Below are positions 15,824-24,880 of a DNA stretch of 64,000 nt, in pieces. Origin of the DNA: Neopusillimonas maritima (GTDB lineage Bacteria; Pseudomonadota; Gammaproteobacteria; Burkholderiales; Burkholderiaceae_B). Both the position numbers and the translations under genes were made by a program. Each line of letters starts with the position of its first letter. Positions within the stretch are counted from its first letter, which is position 1. Location of the stretch: the NCBI RefSeq assembly GCF_003576595.1, contig NZ_NQOU01000002.1, positions 496,001 to 560,000 of the forward strand, in the 5' to 3' direction. The notes beneath the pieces are model-generated. The model ran no database searches. It saw nothing but the letters and a program-made list of their open reading frames with translations, and was not told the origin of the DNA.

Positions 15824-16798
15824 TTAGCCTTTTTGCTTTTCTGCTGCGTAAGCACGCAGTTTGGGAACGATTTCTTTGGCAATGACTTCAACCTGATCCA
15901 TTTGGTACTTGTAAGGTACGAAGATCAGTTTTTGCACGCCGGCGTCGATGTGTTCTTTAAGCTGCTCGATACACTCGTCGACATTCCCCATAATGGCGCT
16001 GTCCATGGTTGACATACTGCCTTGGGCAATGTCGAAGTCCACATTCAACCAATCCATCATGGTTTTTTCTACGGCGGCACGCGACTCGCCCACCATAATC
16101 GGCAACTGGTTGCCGTTCAGTACGGTGTCGGGATCCCGGCCGTCTTCTTCGGCGTAGTTACGCACTTTCTGCCAGGACTCAATGAACGCGTCGGGCTTGT
16201 AGAAGTAGGTGAGCCAGCCATCGCCGTTGGTGGCCGCGCGCTTCAGTACGCGATCGGCATAACCGCCAATCAGAATGGGGAAGGGCTTTTGCACGGGCTT
16301 GGGGAACATCACGCCGGCAGGAATACGGTGGTTGGGCCAATCGCCCGAGACCAGGTCTTCGTTAAAGAAACGACGCATAATGTCGAGGTTGTCGTCCATG
16401 ATGCGGCCGCGTTTTTCGAACGGTACGCCGACCGCGTCGAACTCGCGCTTGTACCAGCCGGCAGCCATGGCCGGCAGCATGCGGCCGCCGGAAATTTGAT
16501 CCATGGTAGACAACTGCTTGGCCAGCGTAACGGGGTTACGCAGCGGCAAAACCAGAATGCCGGTGGAAAGTTTAATTTTCTTGGTGCGCGCCGCAATGGC
16601 GGTCAGCAGGGTCAGCGAGTCCAGAATCGGGAAGTGCGGGTCGACACCCAAAAGAATGTGGTCCCACACCCAGAGGGAATCAAAACCCAGTTCTTCCATC
16701 CGCACGCCGTATTCAACCAGTTCCTGCGCATCGGGAATGGTGGGGTAAGCGGTGAAGTTTCGGGCTGCAATGCCAAAAGTGCCGTGAAGCGTAGCCAT
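15824..16798 (-). CDS. LLM-class oxidoreductase, probable F420-dependent
   Basis: The 324-residue product is a luciferase-like (TIM-barrel) oxidoreductase. Visible family blocks are 'MEELGFDSLWVWDH' near residue 32, 'LSTGILVLPLRNPVTLAKQ', 'ISGGRMLPAMAAGWYKREFDAVGV' region and 'ILIGGYADRVLKRAA'. LLM enzymes use FMNH2 or F420H2; sequence alone does not decide. The same island makes F420 and has NADPH:F420 oxidoreductase, which favours F420. In this setting it could reduce a ring or C=C bond of a CoA ester or free heterocycle. It lies between the CoA-transferase and acyl-CoA carboxylase genes in one operon. Confidence 0.85.
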   Translation of the reverse strand: MATLHGTFGIAARNFTAYPTIPDAQELVEYGVRMEELGFDSLWVWDHILLGVDPHFPILDSLTLLTAIAARTKKIKLSTGILVLPLRNPVTLAKQLSTMDQISGGRMLPAMAAGWYKREFDAVGVPFEKRGRIMDDNLDIMRRFFNEDLVSGDWPNHRIPAGVMFPKPVQKPFPILIGGYADRVLKRAATNGDGWLTYFYKPDAFIESWQKVRNYAEEDGRDPDTVLNGNQLPIMVGESRAAVEKTMMDWLNVDFDIAQGSMSTMDSAIMGNVDECIEQLKEHIDAGVQKLIFVPYKYQMDQVEVIAKEIVPKLRAYAAEKQKG

Positions 16799-16836
16799 AG
16801 GTATTCTCCTTGAATAATCTGTTGGTGTGACCGGGG

Positions 16837-17652
16837 TTAAGCGATGTAACGTCTGTCGGGGTCCAGCTCTCGTAGGGCCTGCAACTCGCGTTCTGTTGGG
16901 GCCGCGGTCACACCCAATTCGTTTTTGTCGTAAAGCAAATCAAAACCGGTATTGTCTTGAACCTCTTCCAGCGTCACGCCGTCGTGCAACGCCAGCACTT
17001 TCATGGCGCGGGTTTTTTCATCGAACCCGAACACACCCAGGTTGGTAATGACCCGGAACATGCCGCCGGCACGCAGGCCGCTGTCGTAACGCGAGGTGCC
17101 GCCTTTCAGGAAGCCGGGGCTGGTGATGAAATCGACCTCTTCAACAAAGCGGCGTGACTCATGGCGCATGGCCACAATCATGTTGGTAAGGCTGGCGATA
17201 TCATTGCCGCCGCCGGTGCCGGGCAAACGTACCTTCGGGTTGCGTGGGTCATCGCCCAGGAACGAAGAGTTCAAGTTGCCGTATTTATCGATTTGCGCAC
17301 CGCCCATGAAGCCGATATCCACATGGCCGCGTTGCAGCAACAGAAGCACTTCCGTGCTGCTAATAACCATGTTGGCGCGTTTGGTGCAGCGTTGTTCGTT
17401 GGTAGACGGCGGCAACTTACCGGGCTCAACAAAGGGGCCCACCACGCCGCCTTCAAACAAAATCGTCAAGCCGGGGCAGCGCAGAATTTGGGCCAGTGTG
17501 GCCGCCAGCAGCGGAATGCCCACGCCGGCAAACACCACTTTGCCGTCGTCGAGCACACGCGAGCTCATGACGGTAAGGATTTCGGCGTCGGTGAAATCGC
17601 GTTTGCCCGCCTGGCTGCCTTGGGGCGATTGGGTAGCGGTTGTATTAGTCAT
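16837..17652 (-). CDS. CoA-transferase family I, beta subunit (GctB/IpdB-like)
   Basis: A 271-residue protein similar in pattern to glutaconate CoA-transferase beta: 'FAGVGIPLLAATLA', 'LFEGGVVGP', 'GFMGGAQIDKYGNLNSSF', 'GTGGGNDIASLTNMI' and 'VDFITSPGFLKGG'. E67 in the LFEGG block aligns with the catalytic glutamate of GctB, so CoA transfer is plausible. A ring-opening hydrolase role, as in IpdAB, cannot be excluded. It overlaps the alpha subunit gene by eight bases. Confidence 0.85.
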   Translation of the reverse strand: MTNTTATQSPQGSQAGKRDFTDAEILTVMSSRVLDDGKVVFAGVGIPLLAATLAQILRCPGLTILFEGGVVGPFVEPGKLPPSTNEQRCTKRANMVISSTEVLLLLQRGHVDIGFMGGAQIDKYGNLNSSFLGDDPRNPKVRLPGTGGGNDIASLTNMIVAMRHESRRFVEEVDFITSPGFLKGGTSRYDSGLRAGGMFRVITNLGVFGFDEKTRAMKVLALHDGVTLEEVQDNTGFDLLYDKNELGVTAAPTERELQALRELDPDRRYIA

Positions 17653-18601
17653 TTAACAGGCTCCTTCCTCGTTTGGCCGCGTCGAGCAACTCTTCCAAAC
17701 CGAGCAGCTTCAAGTATTCATTCCACGACTTCGGTTCGCGAATGTATTTTTCAATGTAGGCGTTCATGCCTTCCACCGGATCTTTGTTCACCAGGTCGGT
17801 GTAGTAATCCATGTGCGACAAGAAGGGTTCATACACGTTGGTGCACTCGTGCGGCGCGGAGCCGAAAGGCACTTCAACCACGGCATCGACATTGAAGAAA
17901 CCAATTTTGGTTTGATCAGGCGCACGGCGGATTTGGTCGTTCGACACAATGCGTTCGGTGGTTAGGATGACGCTGTCGGCCGCCATGGCCAGGTCGACGT
18001 CCATAAAGGGTAAACCGTCGATTTGCGCATTACCGTAGGCATCGGCACGCTGAACGTGGATAAGCGCTACGTCGGGATTCAACGCCGGCACCAGCAAAAT
18101 GGGCTCATCGGTGAAGGGGCAATTAATTTGCTTGGGCTCGGGGCGAAGCGCCAGTACGTCGGAACCCAGCATGGCACGCATGGGCAGGAACGGCACCCCC
18201 ATGGCACCGGCGCGAAAACGCATGCCCATGCCCAAATGAGACCATTCCTGAAAGCCGGCTTTTTTGGTTTCAGCGTAATGGCGCATGACTTTGGAAATGC
18301 CCCATACAATGCCCTGGCTGAACCAACTGGTTTCAATTTCCTTGCAGATACCCGAGCCGAAAAGCCAGTCGCCTTCGCTGGACACAATGCAGCGCGACAC
18401 CGACAAATCTTTTTTCTGGTCGCGAATCAGTTGCCAGATCATGGCCATGGGCGTACGCGACAAGGTACTGCCGCCAACCCCCACCCGACTGCCGTCGGCC
18501 ACCAGCGCCGAGGCCTCTTCAAGAGACATAACTTTTTCGCGCAGACTGCGGTCTCTTTTCTGGAGACGCTCGCGCAGTTGCAAATAAGGTGACGTTTCCA
18601 T
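17645..18601 (-). CDS. CoA-transferase family I, alpha subunit (GctA/IpdA-like)
   Basis: This is a 318-residue alpha subunit with the glycine-rich 'GSRVGVGGSTLSRTPMAMIW' block and 'ALIHVQRADAYGNAQIDG'. It pairs with the overlapping beta gene to move CoA between acids or to hydrolyse a ring CoA ester. The start METSPYL (18601) is preferred over 18622 because GGAGG sits directly before it. It is the first gene of the ten-kilobase operon. A 13-bp-arm dyad with the TACTA-N4-TAGTA core stands 62 bases upstream. Confidence 0.85.
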   Translation of the reverse strand: METSPYLQLRERLQKRDRSLREKVMSLEEASALVADGSRVGVGGSTLSRTPMAMIWQLIRDQKKDLSVSRCIVSSEGDWLFGSGICKEIETSWFSQGIVWGISKVMRHYAETKKAGFQEWSHLGMGMRFRAGAMGVPFLPMRAMLGSDVLALRPEPKQINCPFTDEPILLVPALNPDVALIHVQRADAYGNAQIDGLPFMDVDLAMAADSVILTTERIVSNDQIRRAPDQTKIGFFNVDAVVEVPFGSAPHECTNVYEPFLSHMDYYTDLVNKDPVEGMNAYIEKYIREPKSWNEYLKLLGLEELLDAAKRGRSLLND

Positions 18602-18662
18602 TTTTTCCTCCGAGCCAACCACGGTGAATGGTCGGGCAAATAGCGTATTCCGGCTTTGTTAA

Positions 18663-18692
18663 TATTATCGTACTAATGATAGTATGATAATA
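18663..18692. promoter_or_regulatory. Island operator copy 2 before the CoA-transferase operon
   Basis: The core TACTA (18671-18675), ATGA, TAGTA (18680-18684) is extended by TATTATC on the left and GATAATA on the right. This gives 13-base arms with one mismatch pair. It lies between the liv terminator and the CoA-transferase start. The same core stands before the acyl-CoA ligase. Role inferred. Confidence 0.65.
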
Positions 18693-18695
18693 CCT

Positions 18696-18736
18696 AAAAA
18701 AACATACTGCAAGCCCCGCCGTGAAGCAGGGCTTGC
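18696..18736 (-). terminator. Rho-independent terminator of the first liv operon
   Basis: Read on the minus strand, an 8-bp stem (GCAAGCCC/GGGCTTGC, 18709-18716 and 18729-18736) is followed after six bases by seven T (A run 18696-18702). It begins five bases after the livF stop, so it ends liv transcription and separates it from the CoA-transferase operon. Confidence 0.8.
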
Positions 18737-18740
18737 GGCT

Positions 18741-19445
18741 TTAACCACCCAGGTACGCGTGGCGTACGTGCGGATCGTTAATCATTTCCTTACCCGTGCC
18801 GGTAAGCGTCATATGACCTGACTCATACAAGTAGGCACGGTCACACATATCGAGCGCGGCGAACGCGTTCTGCTCAACCATTAAAACGGTTGTGCCGCTT
18901 TCTTTTACCTGCAGAATATTTTCAAAGACTTTTTCAACAATATTGGGCGCCAAACCCAGTGAAGGTTCATCGAACATAATCAGCTTGGGGCGCGACATAA
19001 GCGAACGGGCAATCGCCAACATTTGTTGCTCGCCCCCGGAAAGCGTCCCCGCCGCTTGCAGATGACGCTCTTTCAGGCGCGGAAACATGTCGTACATTTT
19101 TTCGTAATCATCGCTTACACCGTTACGATCTTTACGGGTATAGGCACCGATTTCCAGGTTCTCATGCACCGTCATTTCAGGGAACACACGCCGCCCTTCG
19201 GGGCAGTGCGAAATACCCATGGAAATAATCTGCTGGGCCGACGCATTGGTAATGTCTTCACCCATGAAATGAATGGTGCCTTCAACCGGATGCAACAACC
19301 CCGAAATGGCCTTCAAGGTGGTTGACTTGCCGGCACCGTTGGCCCCAATAATGGTGACCAGTTCATTCTGCTGTACCGACAACGAGACATCGACCAACGC
19401 ATTCACTTTGCCGTATCGGCAAACCACATTTTTAAGCTCAAGCAT
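18741..19445 (-). CDS. livF: Liv-type ABC transporter ATPase (LivF)
   Basis: The 234-residue ATPase has Walker A 'GANGAGKST', signature 'LSGGEQQMLAIAR' and Walker B 'LIMFDEPSLGLAP', and ends in the LivF-type '…HVRHAYLGG'. It energises import through LivH/LivM. It overlaps livG by eight bases and is the last gene of the set, followed by a terminator. The family is called branched-chain amino acid, but members in catabolic islands carry aromatic acids, amides and other small acids. Context suggests the island substrate. Confidence 0.92.
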   Translation of the reverse strand: MLELKNVVCRYGKVNALVDVSLSVQQNELVTIIGANGAGKSTTLKAISGLLHPVEGTIHFMGEDITNASAQQIISMGISHCPEGRRVFPEMTVHENLEIGAYTRKDRNGVSDDYEKMYDMFPRLKERHLQAAGTLSGGEQQMLAIARSLMSRPKLIMFDEPSLGLAPNIVEKVFENILQVKESGTTVLMVEQNAFAALDMCDRAYLYESGHMTLTGTGKEMINDPHVRHAYLGG

Positions 19446-20229
19446 GTTGTTTAACCCCTTGTCCTAGATAGGCCTCGATCACGTCAGGATTATTCTGAAC
19501 TTCTTGCGGTGTGCCGTTGGCAATGATTTTGCCGTAGTTCAGCACAATAACGCGATCGGAAACGCCCATGACCAGCGGCATGTCATGCTCGACCAGCAAA
19601 ATGGAAATGCCCCGCTTGCGGATCTTGGCGAGAATCTCCATGAACACATGGGTTTCCGCCGAGTTCATGCCTGCAGCCGGTTCATCAAGCAACAACAGCT
19701 TGGCCTTGGCCGCTAATGCAATGGCCACTCCCAGCAGCCGCTGTTCACCGTAAGCCAGGGAAACACTTTGCTCGTTTGCCCGGTGCGCCAGCCCCACGAA
19801 CTCCAGCAATTCCCAGGCTTGCTCGCGCAATGCCTTCTCTTCGCGTCGCATCGACGGCAACGACAGAATCGTTCCCAGAAACGATGCCTTGCCTTGCAAA
19901 TGCAAGCCTGTTAGCACGTTGTCGAAGGCGGTTTCATTCGAGAACAAACTGGTGCGCTGAAAGGTTCTCACCAAACCCATCGCCGCAATTTCATGCGTTT
20001 TATGGTCACCCAGGTTCACGCCCTGGAAATGCACCGTACCTTTGGTGGGCGGGAAAAAGCCGGTGACCACGTTGAACGCCGTGGTTTTCCCGGCGCCGTT
20101 GGGCCCGATCAGGCTTAACAATTCCCCGGGATACAAATCGAAAGACATGTCGGCAATGGCGACCAGGCCGCCGAAATGCACGGCCACGTTGCTGACTTTC
20201 AATAAGGGTTCTTGATTCTGCTGAGTCAT
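19438..20229 (-). CDS. livG: Liv-type ABC transporter ATPase (LivG)
   Basis: The 263-residue ATPase has Walker A 'GPNGAGKTT', the extended LivG insertion, 'VSLAYGEQRLLGVAIAL' in place of the classic LSGGQ (normal in LivG) and Walker B 'LLLLDEPAAGMN'. It forms the second nucleotide-binding subunit with LivF. It overlaps livM by four bases and livF by eight, so translation is coupled. Confidence 0.92.
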   Translation of the reverse strand: MTQQNQEPLLKVSNVAVHFGGLVAIADMSFDLYPGELLSLIGPNGAGKTTAFNVVTGFFPPTKGTVHFQGVNLGDHKTHEIAAMGLVRTFQRTSLFSNETAFDNVLTGLHLQGKASFLGTILSLPSMRREEKALREQAWELLEFVGLAHRANEQSVSLAYGEQRLLGVAIALAAKAKLLLLDEPAAGMNSAETHVFMEILAKIRKRGISILLVEHDMPLVMGVSDRVIVLNYGKIIANGTPQEVQNNPDVIEAYLGQGVKQHA

Positions 20230-21230
20230 GTTTCACTCCCGGTTCTACGTGTCCACCACTTTTGAATAGCCGGAACAATACCTTGTGGCAAGAACATCAC
20301 AATTAACACCATGGCCACGCCGTAAACAATCCACTGCACTTCCGGACCGGCCACTTCGCGCAAGCCAACCGGCAGGATGCCGAAGATAATGCCGCCGATA
20401 ATGGGGCCGATTAACGTGCCCTTGCCACCCGTGATCACCATAATGACCATCGTCACGGTATAGATGAACAGGAAGACGTCGGGGTCAATAATGCGGATGT
20501 AGTGTGCATACAGGCTGCCGGCCGCCCCCGCCATGGCCGCCGAGGTGGTGGCCGCGAAGTTCAGGTAACGGGTAACGTTAATACCGGCCGATACGGCAAG
20601 CGGTTCATTTTCACGCAACGCGATCATGGCGCGCCCAACGCGCGACTGAACAATGCGCCGGATAATGATGTAGCACACAATCGCCAGGGCCAGTACCAGG
20701 TAGTAGTTCGGCGTTTTAGACCAAAGCTCACCCTCGCCTAAAAATGGCAGGTTGTAGGCCATCGGGGGGATGTTGTTCAACGCCAGCGGCCCTTGCGTCA
20801 GATCAACCCAGTTCAGCGACACAAGGCGAGTAACCTCGGCAAAGCTGATTGTCACGATCACGAAGTAGGCGCCGCGAATCTTGAACGACAGCTTTCCGAT
20901 AATGAAGCCGAACAACCCGGCAATAATCGTGGCCAGCACAAACCCCAGGAACGGTGAGCTGGGCTCAACCACAATGGTTCCGTCACCGAACGGTGCGGCA
21001 ATTTCGAAACCCAGCGACGTGAGCGCGCTAACGTAAGCCCCGATACCGAAGAAGGCAATATGCCCCAGGTTCAGCTGCCCCGTGTAACCCAGCAACAGGT
21101 TCAGGCTCATGGCACCCACGATGAACAAGCCCGTGGTGATGACAATGTGCAAGTAGTACTGGTCTGCAAGCCAATAAGGCAGGGTCACTAAAACCAGTAG
21201 TACAACAAGTGTAAGTGCGAGCTTTTTCAT
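20226..21230 (-). CDS. livM: Liv-type ABC transporter permease (LivM)
   Basis: A 334-residue inner-membrane permease with about nine or ten hydrophobic helices. It has the LivM landmarks 'LLGYTGQLNLGHIAFFGIGAYVSA' region (near residue 48), 'RVGRAMIALRENEPLAVSAGINV' region and 'GGKGTLIGPIIGG'. It forms the translocation channel with LivH and overlaps the neighbouring genes by four bases on both sides. Confidence 0.92.
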   Translation of the reverse strand: MKKLALTLVVLLVLVTLPYWLADQYYLHIVITTGLFIVGAMSLNLLLGYTGQLNLGHIAFFGIGAYVSALTSLGFEIAAPFGDGTIVVEPSSPFLGFVLATIIAGLFGFIIGKLSFKIRGAYFVIVTISFAEVTRLVSLNWVDLTQGPLALNNIPPMAYNLPFLGEGELWSKTPNYYLVLALAIVCYIIIRRIVQSRVGRAMIALRENEPLAVSAGINVTRYLNFAATTSAAMAGAAGSLYAHYIRIIDPDVFLFIYTVTMVIMVITGGKGTLIGPIIGGIIFGILPVGLREVAGPEVQWIVYGVAMVLIVMFLPQGIVPAIQKWWTRRTGSET

Positions 21231-22102
21231 CCAATCCTCTCCCCACGTGGCTTGAACAGACCTGTGGGCCTAAACATCAGCACCAGAATAATCAAGATAA
21301 AACCAACGGCATCCCGGTATCCCGACGATATGTAGCCGGAGCCCAGTTCTTCCGCGAAGGCAAGAATGAAGCCGCCGATCATGGCGCCGGGCACACTACC
21401 CAGGCCACCCAGAATCACAATCGAGAACGCCTTCAGCGCAGCCAGGTTGCCCATGGTTGTCGTTACCACAAAGACGGGACCCAACAACGCACCCGCCGCC
21501 GCAGCCAGACCGGAGCCCAACGCAAAGGTAGCGGTGTAAATAAAATTAATATTGATGCCCATTAAGGAGGCAGTGGAAGAGTCCTGGAAGGTGGCACGCA
21601 TGGCTTTGCCCAGCGACGTGCGCTGCAACAGCACATACGAGGCAATAATGAGCCCGATGGCGGCTACCAGCACGAACAGGCGCAACCACGAAACGGCAAC
21701 CGATCCGATCATGAGCGGCTCAGTTGGGAAAGGTGTACTAACCGACTTGGCGACCCCGCCCCAAATAAGCAACGAGATGTTCTGCAACGCAATCCAGCAA
21801 CCAATCATGGCCACCATGGTTGAGTCGATGTCTGCCCCCCGCATACTGCGCAAGACAAGTCGCTCGATAAGCGCACCCAACAAAATGCCCAGCATAATGG
21901 CGGTCGGTAACGCTATAAAGAAGTTCCAGCCAAGATGAGACACGAAATAATAAGCCATGAAGCCGCCAAAGGCGTAGAGCTCTCCATGGGTAAAGTTCAC
22001 AACCTTCATAACGCCAAGAATCAGCGTTAGCCCAATACCCAGAAGCGCATACGTGCCCCCAAGTATCAGCGCATTGGCTATGTGCTGAAGAAACTGATCC
22101 AC
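21227..22102 (-). CDS. livH: Liv-type ABC transporter permease (LivH)
   Basis: A 291-residue permease with about eight hydrophobic segments and the LivH signatures 'GGTYALLGIGLTLILGVMKVVNF' region, 'HGELYAFGGF' and 'GGLGSVPGAMIGG'. GTG 22102 (VDQFLQHIANAL) is preferred to the ATG at 22159: homology begins there and GGGGAAG precedes it. The 115-base gap to livK has no clear terminator. Confidence 0.88.
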   Translation of the reverse strand: MDQFLQHIANALILGGTYALLGIGLTLILGVMKVVNFTHGELYAFGGFMAYYFVSHLGWNFFIALPTAIMLGILLGALIERLVLRSMRGADIDSTMVAMIGCWIALQNISLLIWGGVAKSVSTPFPTEPLMIGSVAVSWLRLFVLVAAIGLIIASYVLLQRTSLGKAMRATFQDSSTASLMGININFIYTATFALGSGLAAAAGALLGPVFVVTTTMGNLAALKAFSIVILGGLGSVPGAMIGGFILAFAEELGSGYISSGYRDAVGFILIILVLMFRPTGLFKPRGERIG

Positions 22103-22217
22103 TATCTTCCCCACCTGCGCGCCTGACCGGAAGCAAACAAGGAGGCGCATGACCCTCATTTGCCGTTACATACAAACAGTGCAGGCCGTGGCCTACACTG
22201 TTTGCGACTACATTGGC

Positions 22218-23384
22218 TTACTGAACCATGACGACTTTGCCGTCTTTAATTTCAACCAAATACGTATTGGCATCGTATTGGGCACTGGGTTTACCTGTTT
22301 CTACGCCGTCTTTGCGGAACGTGATGTCGCCGTTCAATGCAGGCAGGTCCACTTCCCAAAGTGCTTTGGTGATTTTTTCAGCAGTGGGCTCGCCTTCTAC
22401 TTTCTTAAGCGCAGCGGCAATGGTTTTAATACCATCGTATCCACGGAAGCTTTCGGTTAGGCCGGCCTTGTTCAAGCCACGCTTTTCCCATTCGGCAATA
22501 AACGCTTTTGCCATTTCAGGATTAGCCGTTTCTTCGGGTACCCAAGGCGTAAAGAACAGCAAGTGCTTGGAACCTTCAGCAGCGGAACCCGCATGGTCGA
22601 TCAGCTGATCGGGGTTTTGCGAACCGCCCGTGGTAATGATTTGGCGATCCATACCCAAAGATTGCGCCTGCTTGAGCAACAGTGTTAACTGTTCCACTGC
22701 CGTCGTTACGAAGAGCGTGTCGGCATCGGTGCCTTTAATTTCCGACAACTGCGAGGTCATGTCTTGTGCGGCGGCGTCCATAATGAGCTCTTTGCCCACT
22801 TCAACACCGTTCGCTTCCAGAACACGGCGAAACTCGGCTGCAGCACCACGGCCCCAGTCGTTGTTCACCACCAGCATGTCGGCTTTTTTAATGCCCAGCG
22901 GCTTGATCATTTCAACGAAGTTGTCGGCCTCAATGGCACTGGTGGGTGCAATACGGAAAACATAGGGGTTACCCGATTTGGTAATTTTCACCGAGCTGGA
23001 GGTTTCCACGACCATGGGAACTTTATATTCCATGAGCTTGGGCATGGCGGCCAAAGTTAACGTGGAGCCCCAGGCACCCAAAATGACGGGTACCTTGTCG
23101 CGCACGATCAGCTTTTCCGTTACGTTGGCTGACTCGGTGGGGTTGCCTTTGTTGTCTTCAACAACCAATTCGATTTTGTTGCCATTTACGCCCCCGGCGG
23201 CATTGATTTCGTCGGCGGCAATTTTTGCCCCTTCAAGAACATAGTTACCGGATGCGGCGATGGGGCCGGTTAGAGGCTGGTTCACACCGATTTTTACGGT
23301 GTCCGCGTTAGCGGCTCCCAGCATAGAAAAGGACATTGCAACTGCTGCAAGACCAGAAGCAAATATTTGACTTCTTCGTTTCAT
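22218..23384 (-). CDS. livK: Periplasmic substrate-binding protein of Liv-type transporter
   Basis: The 388-residue protein has a Sec signal peptide (residues 1-27, cleavage likely after AANA) and a type I periplasmic fold ('GVNQPLTGPIAASGNYVLEGAKIAADEINAAGG' region at the mature N-terminus). It delivers the solute to LivHM-FG, encoded just downstream. AAGGAG lies seven bases before the ATG. The solute is unknown; the pocket begins with the family 'G-x-x-x-P-L-T-G' segment. The upstream region is unusually rich in dyads. Confidence 0.92.
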   Translation of the reverse strand: MKRRSQIFASGLAAVAMSFSMLGAANADTVKIGVNQPLTGPIAASGNYVLEGAKIAADEINAAGGVNGNKIELVVEDNKGNPTESANVTEKLIVRDKVPVILGAWGSTLTLAAMPKLMEYKVPMVVETSSSVKITKSGNPYVFRIAPTSAIEADNFVEMIKPLGIKKADMLVVNNDWGRGAAAEFRRVLEANGVEVGKELIMDAAAQDMTSQLSEIKGTDADTLFVTTAVEQLTLLLKQAQSLGMDRQIITTGGSQNPDQLIDHAGSAAEGSKHLLFFTPWVPEETANPEMAKAFIAEWEKRGLNKAGLTESFRGYDGIKTIAAALKKVEGEPTAEKITKALWEVDLPALNGDITFRKDGVETGKPSAQYDANTYLVEIKDGKVVMVQ

Positions 23385-23432
23385 TGCACGACTCCTTAGA
23401 CATGTGTGTATGTGTGTGTGATGCTAGAACAG

Positions 23433-23569
23433 CTATATAGCGGAAGGTTTATCTTCCCGTCTATCTACTAATAGTAAGACAGTACCTAAACTTTTTTAGG
23501 CCGTATATAGTGGTTCTTACTAATATCTGAATAAACCGCTATATACCGCTGAAAGTCTTACTACTAGTC
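23433..23569. promoter_or_regulatory. Dyad-rich livK promoter region
   Basis: The 281-base gap between livK and coxS contains several short symmetrical elements. TATATAGCGG is at 23433-23442 and CCGCTATATA at 23537-23546, with CCGTATATAGTGG at 23501-23513 between them. TACTA-a-TAGTA (23466-23476) continues as TAGTAAGACAGT; TACTA-c-TAGTC is at 23559-23569. CCTAAA-cttt-TTTAGG is at 23485-23500. CTTACTA occurs at 23516 and 23557, 41 bases apart. At least two binding proteins seem likely. Role inferred. Confidence 0.5.
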
Positions 23570-23665
23570 ATGCAACCTGCAATCACGACAGCAACGCGCC
23601 ATTGCAGACTGAACCACAGGCAATAAGGCGATTGGGCGCCTTATTGCGCAATGCTTCCTGGTGAA

Positions 23666-24880
23666 TCAACGCCCCCCAAACAGGCGCTTGAAAAATGCAG
23701 TTACGCGGTTGCGCAATACAGAAAAAACCAGCGCACCGGCGTTCAGTTCCGTTACTTCGTTGGCCGTTGCCCCCGATTGGCCGCCGTTCGATAGGCGGGC
23801 GTGCAGATTCTGGGCGAAGGCGTCGGTCATGCGTTTGGCAATATCCTGAACAATGCCCGAGCGGCTGAATTGCGCCAGCGGGCCGGTTAACGCAAAGCCA
23901 ATTTCCACATCAACCCGGGTGCCCGCACCCTGGTTGATTTCCGACAAGACGTACTCCACTTCGCCGCGCGTGGCCGAGGGCGATTTGGTGTCGCGCGCAG
24001 AACCGTAAATCATGCCCTTATAGTTGGCGTCGTCGCGCTCAACATCGGCGGCGCCTTCAAAATCGGCCACAATGGGGCCGACCTTGACGCGCAACCGGGG
24101 TTCCACGTGCGTGGCGGTGGGCTCAGACAACAGCGACGCCCCCGGCAAGCAGGTGGTGACCTGGTCTAACCGGCCAAAGAACGCCCACACTTCGTCGCGT
24201 GGAAAATCGACGGTAAATGATTGCTGCATGCGGGTCATGGGTTTGCTGCTGTCGGGCGCCTTAACGGCCCCGGCAGGTGCACGCACCCGTTTTACTTCCG
24301 CCGCCATACCAGCGGGTACTGCAGCCGGCCCCGCAGACGCCGATTGCGTTTGCGCATGCCCGGCGCCCGCAGGCCCCAGACTCGTACGAACGTTAACCGG
24401 CTCGGTAATGCCTTCGGCGCGACGTTTCTCAATAACGCTTTGAATGGCTTTGGTAATGCCTACATAACCCGTACAACGACACAGGTTGCCGCTCATGGCG
24501 TAACGAATGTCTTGCTCGGTGGCATGGGGCATACGCATCACGACATCGTGCGCGGAAGCCAGCATGCCCGGCGTGCAAAAGCCGCATTGCAAGCCGTGCT
24601 CTTGGGAAAAAGCCGTACGCAATGCTTCCATAACATCATCGTTCATGCCTTCGATGGTGACCACTTCGGCGTTGTCGCAAGCGGCCGCCAGCGAAATGCA
24701 GGAACGTGTGGGCACGCCGTCGACAAACACCGTGCACGCACCGCACACGCCATGCTCGCAACCCAAATGGGTGCCCGTCAGGCTTAACGATTCACGCAAA
24801 ACGTCACCCAAATGCGTTCTGGGTTCGATTTGAACGTTGTCGTACTTTTTTCCGTTAACCGTAAGAGAAATCGTATTCAT
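23666..24880 (-). CDS. Molybdenum hydroxylase [2Fe-2S] subunit fused to a CoxG-like domain
   Basis: The 404-residue protein begins as a normal CoxS: plant-type 2Fe-2S (C41, C46, C49, C61) and the second cluster (C99, C102, C134, C136). After a ~60-residue Ala/Pro-rich linker a SRPBCC/CoxG domain follows (residues ~215-360; 'SFTVDFPRDEVWAFFGRLDQV' region, 'CLPGASLL') and then a basic C-terminus. CoxG normally is separate and helps place CO dehydrogenase at the membrane. The fusion would tether the enzyme near its electron acceptor. The stop of the coxM-like gene overlaps this start by four bases. Confidence 0.9.
   Translation of the reverse strand: MNTISLTVNGKKYDNVQIEPRTHLGDVLRESLSLTGTHLGCEHGVCGACTVFVDGVPTRSCISLAAACDNAEVVTIEGMNDDVMEALRTAFSQEHGLQCGFCTPGMLASAHDVVMRMPHATEQDIRYAMSGNLCRCTGYVGITKAIQSVIEKRRAEGITEPVNVRTSLGPAGAGHAQTQSASAGPAAVPAGMAAEVKRVRAPAGAVKAPDSSKPMTRMQQSFTVDFPRDEVWAFFGRLDQVTTCLPGASLLSEPTATHVEPRLRVKVGPIVADFEGAADVERDDANYKGMIYGSARDTKSPSATRGEVEYVLSEINQGAGTRVDVEIGFALTGPLAQFSRSGIVQDIAKRMTDAFAQNLHARLSNGGQSGATANEVTELNAGALVFSVLRNRVTAFFKRLFGGR

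Noticed and set aside
16022-16813. 263-residue plus-strand open frame opposite the LLM gene
   Set aside because: Antisense shadow; composition is unlike a real protein and the LLM gene has clear family motifs.
22103-22159. ATG at 22159 as livH start
   Set aside because: The added residues do not match LivH; GTG 22102 has a ribosome site and fits the family N-terminus.
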